The position numbers and the translations under genes are program-made. Positions 17,334 to 22,354 of a DNA stretch of 22,354 nt are shown here, one piece after another (position 1 is the first letter of the stretch; each line of letters begins with the position of its first letter). The notes under the pieces were generated by a model that worked only from the letters and a program-made list of their open reading frames with translations, made no database searches and had not been told where the DNA came from. Source of the stretch: an uncultured Muribaculaceae bacterium (lineage in GTDB: Bacteria; Bacteroidota; Bacteroidia; Bacteroidales; Muribaculaceae); NCBI GenBank assembly GCA_910589095.1, contig CAJUSN010000021.1, forward strand, positions 1 to 22,354, in the 5' to 3' direction.

Positions 17334-17361
17334 TGTCAGATAATGTCAGATAAATGTCAGA
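17334..17361 (+). promoter_or_regulatory. three TGTCAGA direct repeats at helical spacing (candidate wHTH operator)
   Basis: TGTCAGA begins at 17334, 17344 and 17355, i.e. 10 and 11 bp apart, all on one face of the helix. OmpR-type winged helices typically bind such head-to-tail repeats. The array starts 10 bp after the stop of the membrane wHTH regulator and ends just upstream of the putative promoter of the TonB barrel. Confidence 0.65.
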
Positions 17362-17366
17362 CAAAT

Positions 17367-17397
17367 TTTGGGGCTTGAAAGTGGATTTTTAGTTTGC
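17367..17397 (+). promoter_or_regulatory. candidate promoter of the TonB-type barrel gene
   Basis: TTTG (17367-17370) is followed 18-19 bp later by TTAGTTTGC, a one-mismatch version of TAnnTTTG. It directly follows the TGTCAGA array, the arrangement expected for activation from upstream tandem sites. The leader to the ATG at 17495 would be about 90 nt. Confidence 0.45.
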
Positions 17398-17494
17398 TTT
17401 GCAGTCAGAAACGACCTTCCGCCGCGAACCGCTCTGCGAGCGACATTCACTTTGTTTTGACCGCGAGCTGAAGGATGCAGAAAAAATCATCAGT

Positions 17495-19576
17495 ATGAAA
17501 AAATTACTTTTACATCTATTGTTGGCTATTGGCTCAATTTCCAGTTATGCGCAGGAGCAGGCCGACACGTTAAAGACACAAGAGCTGAATGAGGTTGTTG
17601 TCGAGGCTCGTAACCAGCGACTCGGGGCTGAGGTGTCAACGTATATACCAACGGCAAAGCAGAAGGATGCTGCACAGACTGCCGCCGATTTATTGAATCG
17701 TATGGCGATCCCTCAACTGAGGATTTCGCCTAATGATGAGATAAAGGATTTGGCAGGCAAAAGTGTGGATGTTTTCATAGATTTTCTCCCGGCAACTAAG
17801 CAGGACATGGAGGGTATGCGTATGCAGGATGTCAAGAAAGTGGAATACTATGATTTTCCCACCGATCCTCGTTTTCTTGGCAAAGCTCACGTTGTGAATT
17901 TCGTAATGCAGAAATACGAATATGGGGGATATGTGAAAGTCTATGGGTGGGAGACCACCTCCAATGCAGGACAAGCCAGTGTGTATGGAAAGCTGCAATA
18001 TAAGCGAATGACGTTTGACGTGGCCGGCGGAGCGTTTTATCTCAATGAAAAACACGCTGGAAGCGACATTTACGAAACTTTCCGTCTGCCACAAGCCGAC
18101 GGTTCGCTGAAAACGTTTGAACGCAATTCCATTCAAGAGTCATCGAAATGGCGTGACCATACTTATTGGCCTACATTCAAGGCACTCTATTCAACTGACA
18201 AAATCACTATTCAGAATGTGGTCGGTGCTGACTTCAACCGGTCGCCGATAAATGAACAATCCGGATTTATATTGTATTCCCCGGATGTTTCGCCGCAAGC
18301 GGATTATTACAATAACTCGACTAACCGCGTGAACTCTCTTTCCTACAACGGCTATTGGAATTTCATACTCTCTGATAAGAACTCCATAACCTTTTCGCCG
18401 GCTTATGCCTATTCGCATACGAACACTGGCAGTCGATATGTTGAGGATGGAAAAGGTGAATATGAAAATGCGGCAAATGATGATTCTCACCAATTCAAGG
18501 CCGATTTGACCTTTACACACTCATTCGGCAAGTGGGGTAGCCTGAATGCTATGTTTCAGACTGTAATCACTACAAACAAAACCATCTATTCCGGCACAGC
18601 CAATACGAGCGACAACGCCCATACATATCGCGTAGGCCCCGGTGTGCAGTATAGCCTTACGAAAGGGAAAGTATACGGCATGGTGGGGTTCGGTTATCAC
18701 TGGGACCGACAGGAGTATCTGGACTACAAGGATAACTCCGCAGCTCCGTGGATTGACTTTTCATTACAATACTCTCCCAATGACAGCCATTCGGTCCGTG
18801 GAGAATTTCACCACATGAAATCCATACCCTCGTCAAGTTACCGCTCTGCTGCTGTTATTCAGAGCAATCCGCTGATGAGTTATACGGGAAATCCCAATTT
18901 GGTTTCATACGGCAGCTATGATGCAGGAATCAATTATTCGTTTGTTCCCAGCAATAAATTCAGTCTGTCGGCATTTGCCACTACCTGGATTGTTAACAAT
19001 CGATATGTTTATGACTACACGCCGTCGGAGACAGGTATATTGCGTACTATCAAACAACCGGGTGGTCCATATTCGCAATGGAATTACGGTGTATATGGCA
19101 CTTTGCGCCTGTTTGACCGTAAACTGCAGCTGACGGCACAGCTAAATGCCACTTCCGTACATAACGGCGATCCATATAATCTGAACAAGACTCATTTGGT
19201 CTATGCGTTTCAGGCAAACTTCTTTCTCGGAAATTGGACATTCTCAGGTTTATATTACTCACCGCAAGGCTACCCAGACGGCTGCATGGTTGGCACTTGG
19301 ATAAAAACAAAAGCCTTTTACCGACTTCAGGCCGGGTGGTCCAACTCCACTTGGAACTTCCAACTGCAACTTGCAAATTTCGCCCGTTGGCATTGGCGCA
19401 GCGACAAAAGCGTGATGCACAGCAAGTATTACGACAAAATCGAACAGACATACTCAATCAATGACCATGCTCTGGCACGTTTGGCTGTAACATACACATT
19501 TGGCTTCGGCAAGAAAGTTGAACGAGGCGATGAGGCCTCTCAGCAATCAGGCGTAAACTCCGGCATATTAAAATAG
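17495..19576 (+). CDS. TonB-linked outer-membrane beta-barrel protein (OMP_b-brl_3-like)
   Basis: A 693-residue outer-membrane protein. The ATG at 17495 is chosen because it gives a clear signal peptide (MKKLLLHLLLAIGSISSYA), cleaved before Q20; the frame is open further upstream. A TonB-box-like LNEVVVEA is at 31-38, followed by a short plug-like region (AADLLNRMAIPQLRI ... VVNFVMQKYEYGGYVKVYG) without the carboxypeptidase-type domain of SusC proteins. The remaining part is an alternating aromatic beta-strand pattern ending LAVTYTFGFGKKVERGD, typical of the CarboxypepD-less barrels found beside GLPGLI proteins. No SusD partner is present. The transported compound is unknown. A partial paralogue begins at 21534. 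Confidence 0.88.
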   Translation: MKKLLLHLLLAIGSISSYAQEQADTLKTQELNEVVVEARNQRLGAEVSTYIPTAKQKDAAQTAADLLNRMAIPQLRISPNDEIKDLAGKSVDVFIDFLPATKQDMEGMRMQDVKKVEYYDFPTDPRFLGKAHVVNFVMQKYEYGGYVKVYGWETTSNAGQASVYGKLQYKRMTFDVAGGAFYLNEKHAGSDIYETFRLPQADGSLKTFERNSIQESSKWRDHTYWPTFKALYSTDKITIQNVVGADFNRSPINEQSGFILYSPDVSPQADYYNNSTNRVNSLSYNGYWNFILSDKNSITFSPAYAYSHTNTGSRYVEDGKGEYENAANDDSHQFKADLTFTHSFGKWGSLNAMFQTVITTNKTIYSGTANTSDNAHTYRVGPGVQYSLTKGKVYGMVGFGYHWDRQEYLDYKDNSAAPWIDFSLQYSPNDSHSVRGEFHHMKSIPSSSYRSAAVIQSNPLMSYTGNPNLVSYGSYDAGINYSFVPSNKFSLSAFATTWIVNNRYVYDYTPSETGILRTIKQPGGPYSQWNYGVYGTLRLFDRKLQLTAQLNATSVHNGDPYNLNKTHLVYAFQANFFLGNWTFSGLYYSPQGYPDGCMVGTWIKTKAFYRLQAGWSNSTWNFQLQLANFARWHWRSDKSVMHSKYYDKIEQTYSINDHALARLAVTYTFGFGKKVERGDEASQQSGVNSGILK
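17558..17601 (+). repeat. 44-bp perfect repeat over the TonB-box codons, copy 1
   Basis: The 44 bases covering the mature N-terminus and TonB box are identical to 21600-21643, although the flanking DNA of the two barrel genes is well diverged. Wobble positions are also unchanged, so selection on protein alone does not explain it. Confidence 0.92.
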
Positions 19577-19781
19577 CAATAGGCTATCAGCGGTAAAGTG
19601 GCGTAGGGTGGGACTTGGGCTCCTGAGTGTTTTACCATATTTGCTTGATGTAGTTACGAAGCAGTGACTCTCACCTTCAGTTGCAAAAAAGCTGTAACAG
19701 TAGCTTAGCTTTGTCTGTGTGCAATATATAATAGTGCAATGCTTGCAAAATTGTTTAACTTTGCATTCGGAAATACAAGTT
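19577..19781 (+). promoter_or_regulatory. intergenic region with -7 box for the DUF1016 remnant
   Basis: This 205-bp gap holds no convincing ORF. TAACTTTG at 19756-19763 fits the -7 consensus and lies 18 bp before the ATG at 19782; no TTTG is found at the -33 distance. No clear terminator for the barrel gene was seen. Confidence 0.4.
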
Positions 19782-20325
19782 ATGGCTAAAATCGTTACAC
19801 ATACTCCTCGTTCTTTTGAGAGTTTCAATATTGAAATTCTGGCTCAATGTATATCGACCGTTCATTCTGCATTGCAGTCTTCGGCTGTCAGTGCAGTGAA
19901 TCGGTATCTTACCATTCGCAATTGGTTAATTGGATTGTATATTGTTGAGTATGAACAATGTGGTAATGACAGAGCAGAATATGGCGCGAAATTATTGCGT
20001 AATATTGCAGAGCGTGTCAAAATCCGTGGGATTAATACGACACTTCTTGCGAATGCACGCAAATTTTATTTGTACTATCCGCAAATTATCAATGTGGCCG
20101 CTCCAATTTTTCCGATGCTGTCGGAAAAATTGAAAGATTTTCCCATACAATTTAAATTACCCACTATTAGTGCTATAGGGAATTCTCCTGTGTACTCGAA
20201 AAGGTACACGCATGGTTGAATACGCTTTGGCCGGTATGGACACAAATATTTTTGTTTCTACATATCAATTGTGTTTACCTGACAAGAAATTACTTGAAAA
20301 CTTCCTGCATAACGCAATAGATTAG
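19782..20325 (+). pseudogene. DUF1016 (YhcG-like) PDDEXK nuclease, internally deleted remnant
   Basis: The first 145 residues (to the stop at 20217-20219) match the N-terminal DUF1016 domain: ALQSSAVSAVNRYLTIRNWLIGLYIVEYEQ, then DRAEYGAKLLRNIAERV and ARKFYLYYPQI. In another frame, from about 20212 to the stop at 20323-20325, the sequence VEYALAGMDTNIFVSTYQL followed by CLPDKKLLENFL matches the very C-terminus of the same family. The catalytic PDDEXK nuclease domain between them is missing, and the frame shifts at the junction. A full protein would be around 350 residues. The product, if made, can only be the N-terminal domain. DUF1016 genes are scattered accessory genes, often in mobile or defence-related regions. 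Confidence 0.82.
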
Positions 20326-20339
20326 TTATTTGCTGTCGT

Positions 20340-20364
20340 GTGTGTTTGACAAAATCAAACGCAC
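20340..20364. repeat. 10-bp inverted repeat after the DUF1016 remnant
   Basis: GTGTGTTTGA-CAAAA-TCAAACGCAC pairs over 10 positions with one G-U. It begins 14 bp after the remnant's stop. There is no T-tract on either side, so it is not a standard terminator. Confidence 0.55.
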
Positions 20365-20531
20365 ATTATGAGGAGTCGGATTCTGAGGTATGGTGTGAGC
20401 TGTGCTTCAGTAGGAATGTTAATTGAATTCCGAGCTGACAAAATAGACGGATTTCTTCCCCGGGTGTGAATGTAGAAATGCGGGCACTGATTTTTTTCGC
20501 GAGCTGACGGCTGAGATTCAAATACTATTAT

Positions 20532-20572
20532 TAACTTTGCTCCCGATAGACATCTGTCTGTCGGGACTTTTT
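20532..20572 (+). terminator. promoter box fused to a strong hairpin and T-tract
   Basis: TAACTTTG (20532-20539) is followed one base later by TCCCGATAGACA-tc-TGTCTGTCGGGA (20541-20566; one U-G pair) and CTTTTT. As RNA read from upstream it is a good intrinsic terminator. For a transcript started by the box itself, the start would fall inside the stem. It may terminate upstream transcription while a new message begins, or act as an operator for Crp-B. Confidence 0.55.
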
Positions 20573-20602
20573 AAATAAACAAGAAGCGTTATGCTCATCT
20601 TG

Positions 20603-20722
20603 CAATTGGAAACCTGAGAAATTTTCGATTTGATGCAAAGGATGGCATAGTGGTTCTCACGCATACCGCGTGGGCTGCTATCGTCACATCTGCATCATAG
20701 GCTTTCTCAGGGCCTCCAATTG
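20603..20722. repeat. long imperfect palindrome (possible structured leader or miniature element)
   Basis: Outer arms CAATTGGAAACCTGAGAAA (20603-20621) and TTTCTCAGGGCCTCCAATTG (20703-20722) pair around a small internal loop. Inside, TTGATGCA...GATG pairs with CATCTGCATCA, and TAGTGGTTctCACGC pairs with GCGTGGGCTGCTA through several G-U pairs around an ATAC loop. The nested layout spans 120 bases upstream of Crp-B. Confidence 0.65.
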
Positions 20723-20790
20723 GACGTGCATAGTCAGCCTGCGCTTTTCTCATACATGCTATCGGTTTTGGCTGAAGCCGCCCACGAAAT

Positions 20791-21357
20791 ATGAAAGAAA
20801 ACTTCAATACATATATCGATCATATCGAACCTGATTTTTGGCGCGAGCTTTGCGTCAAGGAGGGCACGCTTCGACATTATAAGCGTGGAGAGGAGTTTGC
20901 CAAGGTTGGTCATGTGGCTCGCTATGTAGGCTATGTCAAAAGAGGCACAATGAAGTATATCTCATTTTCGGCGGATGGCACTGAACATGTGGTGGGGTTG
21001 GAGTTTGCCGGCGAATTTGTTTCGGATTTCCCCTTCTCCTTGTCAGGCGTGGAGGCCCGGGTGTCCATAGTGGCTGTGAGTCCTTGCGACATCTATTGTT
21101 TCCCTGTCAGCGAGCTTGCCAAACGGATGAAGGAGGACACGAAGGTCCGGGACATTGTGATGCGTTCATCCGAGGCTGTGTTCTCTACCGTTTATGACCG
21201 CTATATGGCATTGTATAGCAAATCGCCTCAGCAACGATATGAGGAATTAGCCAGCCGACACCCCGATCTCTTTACAATCTTTTCGCTGAAAGACATCGCT
21301 TCGTTTCTTAACATCACGCCTACACATCTGAGCCGGTTGCGAAATGCTAAGCATTAG
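20791..21357 (+). CDS. Crp/Fnr-family transcriptional regulator (Crp-B)
   Basis: A 188-residue paralogue of Crp-A with the same layout: cNMP-binding-like barrel at about 1-120 (GTMKYISFSADGTEHVVGL) and HTH at about 164-188, identical to Crp-A over the last 25 residues. The sensor half differs widely, so the two probably respond to different signals while recognising similar DNA. No Fnr-type cysteine motif is present; two cysteines (near CDIYC) match positions also seen in Crp-A. A TAG ends the protein at NAKH, and the five codons used by Crp-A beyond this point are still conserved as non-coding DNA. The TonB barrel at 21534 follows and is the likely target. Confidence 0.92.
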   Translation: MKENFNTYIDHIEPDFWRELCVKEGTLRHYKRGEEFAKVGHVARYVGYVKRGTMKYISFSADGTEHVVGLEFAGEFVSDFPFSLSGVEARVSIVAVSPCDIYCFPVSELAKRMKEDTKVRDIVMRSSEAVFSTVYDRYMALYSKSPQQRYEELASRHPDLFTIFSLKDIASFLNITPTHLSRLRNAKH

Positions 21358-21372
21358 CGAGTGGGCTTGTAG

Positions 21373-21397
21373 CGCATGTCGGTTTATAGCCGGTGCG
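21373..21397 (+). ncRNA. conserved hairpin after Crp-B, copy B
   Basis: Same 25-base stem-loop as at 12565-12589, with one change (C to T at 21383) that replaces a C-G pair by U-G. It lies 15 bases after the actual Crp-B stop, so it is entirely outside coding sequence here. Confidence 0.4.
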
Positions 21398-21455
21398 CGG
21401 TCAAAGAACAAGACCCACTGCAAAAAATAATGGAAAACAGTGTTAAAATCCTCGG

Positions 21456-21485
21456 CTCTCAACATATGTTGAGAGTTTTTATTTT
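21456..21485 (+). terminator. 20-bp perfect palindrome with T-tract after Crp-B (terminator and/or operator)
   Basis: CTCTCAACATATGTTGAGAG is a perfect 20-bp palindrome, followed by TTTTTATTTTT. The perfect symmetry, with no loop bases, suits a dimeric DNA-binding protein at least as well as an RNA terminator. The TAACTTTG box begins 20 bp downstream of the palindrome's end. Confidence 0.65.
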
Positions 21486-21494
21486 TATTGGCTG

Positions 21495-21502
21495 TAACTT
21501 TG
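21495..21502 (+). promoter_or_regulatory. -7 promoter box of the second barrel gene
   Basis: TAACTTTG, exact TAnnTTTG match, about 30 bp before the ATG at 21534. The -33 position falls on the right half of the palindrome at 21456-21475, so a protein bound there would block it. Confidence 0.6.
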
Positions 21503-21533
21503 CGCATTCCCGTCGAGTAAATTAAGACAAACT

Positions 21534-22354
21534 ATGGCAAGAGTTATCACATCAATCATATTGTCGGCTGTTGCAACAATTCCTGTTTATTCGCAAGAAC
21601 AGGCCGACACGTTAAAGACACAAGAGCTGAATGAGGTTGTTGTGCAAGCACAGATGCAACGCACTTCATCGGCAAAGTCAACCTATACCCCGACAGGGAA
21701 ACAGAAAAACGCGGCTCAAAATGCTGTGGATCTTTTGCGTCAGATGGCTATCCCCCAAATCAGGATAAACCCTATTGATGAGACCGTTACCGACAATGTA
21801 GGCGGCAGCGTAGCCATTTTCATCAATTTCCTTGAAGCCTCCAAAGAGGAAATGGAAGGACTGCGCACCGCTGATGTTAGGCGTGTGGAATATCTCGAAT
21901 TTCCTACCGACCCTCGTTTCCGTGGAGCTGAGAGAGTGATAAACATTATCGTACAGGAATACGCATACGGAGGCTACACCAAGCTGACTACAAACGAAAA
22001 TTTCCTTGTCGGATTGTCAAGTCGTGTCAACATCTTCTCAAAGTTCTCTTACAAGAAGATGACCTACGACCTGTATGCCGGTGCCAATAACTGGAACAAC
22101 CACCATATCGGAAACAACGTAATAGGAATTTTTTCGCTCAAGGATGCTGACGGAAAGTATTATCAACTCGCTCGGACAGAAATGCTCGATGGGTCGCATT
22201 ACAAACAAAATGAATATCCGATAACTTTTCGTGCTACATATTCTTCAGAAAAGATTCAGATACGCAATACGGTAGGATTTACACATTTAAGCATTCCTGT
22301 ATATGAACAGCGGGGAACGCTAACTTATCAACCAGGTGATGAACACAACTACAC
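21534..22354 (+). CDS. TonB-linked outer-membrane beta-barrel protein, paralogue, cut by window end
   Basis: The frame opens at the ATG at 21534 and stays open to the window edge (273 codons), so the 3' part is missing. Signal peptide MARVITSIILSAVATIPVYS is cleaved before Q21; a TonB-box-like LNEVVVQA follows at 32-39. The plug-like region (AVDLLRQMAIPQIRI, VEYLEFPTDPRFRGAERVINIIV, YAYGGYTKL) aligns directly with the barrel at 17495, of which it is a diverged paralogue. Barrel strands begin afterwards. It is preceded by Crp-B and the copy-B promoter. The substrate is unknown. Confidence 0.86.
   Translation, partial: MARVITSIILSAVATIPVYSQEQADTLKTQELNEVVVQAQMQRTSSAKSTYTPTGKQKNAAQNAVDLLRQMAIPQIRINPIDETVTDNVGGSVAIFINFLEASKEEMEGLRTADVRRVEYLEFPTDPRFRGAERVINIIVQEYAYGGYTKLTTNENFLVGLSSRVNIFSKFSYKKMTYDLYAGANNWNNHHIGNNVIGIFSLKDADGKYYQLARTEMLDGSHYKQNEYPITFRATYSSEKIQIRNTVGFTHLSIPVYEQRGTLTYQPGDEHNY
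21600..21643 (+). repeat. 44-bp perfect repeat over the TonB-box codons, copy 2
   Basis: Identical to 17558-17601 at an offset of 4042 bp, in the same frame and same position of the protein. Identity stops abruptly at VVV(E/Q). Confidence 0.92.

Larger units (their letters stand above)
20326..20790. other. 465-bp non-coding stretch rich in inverted repeats
   Basis: No supported gene on either strand. In order it contains a 10-bp hairpin (20340-20364), a TAACTTTG box (20532-20539) directly followed by a hairpin with T-tract (20541-20572), and a roughly 120-bp imperfect palindrome (20603-20722) ending about 70 bp before Crp-B. A 70-codon minus-strand ORF across the palindrome matches nothing I recognise. 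Confidence 0.7.
21301..21503 (+). repeat. 203-bp direct repeat, copy B
   Basis: Gap-free match to 12493-12695 (about 90 % identity, offset 8808 bp). It runs from the HTH codons of Crp-B through its stop to the TAACTTTGC box; similarity ends right after that box, where the two downstream operons diverge. Confidence 0.92.

Noticed and set aside
19571..19590. ATAGC-AATAG-GCTAT repeat as a terminator for the barrel gene
   Set aside because: Only a 5-bp stem with no T-tract following it.
20595..20807. 70-codon minus-strand ORF across the long palindrome
   Set aside because: No recognisable domain, overlaps the Crp-B start and owes its openness to the repeat; treated as non-coding.

Overview
The window looks like a chromosomal stretch of a gut member of the Bacteroidales, plausibly Muribaculaceae or a relative. 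The reasons are -7 boxes of the form TAnnTTTG in front of several genes, GLPGLI-family proteins, TonB-linked outer-membrane barrels with LNEVVV boxes, a Ser-type sulfatase next to host-glycan glycosidases, Gln as the first residue after signal cleavage, and weak Shine-Dalgarno sequences. No rRNA, tRNA, CRISPR array or intact insertion sequence was found.

Left part (1-3285, plus strand): the 3' part of glycerol kinase, the glycerol facilitator 8 bp later, then a DHA2-type drug/solute exporter. Facing it on the minus strand (10436 down to 3301) is a tightly packed five-gene run in transcription order: a Bcr/CflA-type exporter, a GH27 alpha-galactosidase with a C-terminal carbohydrate-binding domain, an S1 sulfatase of the Ser type, a GH29 alpha-L-fucosidase with an F5/8-type C domain, and a minimal biotin-protein ligase. 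The genes overlap by 4 and 14 bp or sit 2 bp apart, except for a 63-bp gap in front of the sulfatase that holds a promoter-like sequence. The three secreted enzymes suit stepwise removal of terminal galactose, sulfate and fucose from mucin-type or other host glycans; no SusC/SusD pair is in view.

Right part (10.5-22.35 kb, plus strand) is accessory in character. It opens with a frameshifted AlbA/Schlafen-type regulator, then a Crp/Fnr-type regulator (Crp-A), a cluster of two tandem GLPGLI proteins, two lipoproteins, an unusual two-TM membrane-anchored winged-helix regulator and a TonB-dependent barrel. A broken DUF1016 (YhcG-like) nuclease gene and a 465-bp non-coding stretch rich in inverted repeats follow. 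Then comes a second Crp/Fnr paralogue (Crp-B) and a second TonB-type barrel that runs off the window.

The most striking structure is a 203-bp direct repeat (about 90 % identical, 8808 bp apart). It covers the HTH-coding end of each Crp/Fnr gene, the non-coding region after it, a palindrome/terminator and a TAACTTTG promoter leading into an envelope-protein operon. A second signal is three TGTCAGA repeats at 10- and 11-bp spacing between the membrane winged-helix regulator and the TonB barrel, the layout expected for an OmpR-type DNA-binding domain. Together these suggest an envelope-sensing, TonB-linked uptake or surface module with two layers of control. Its substrate is not evident from the sequence.
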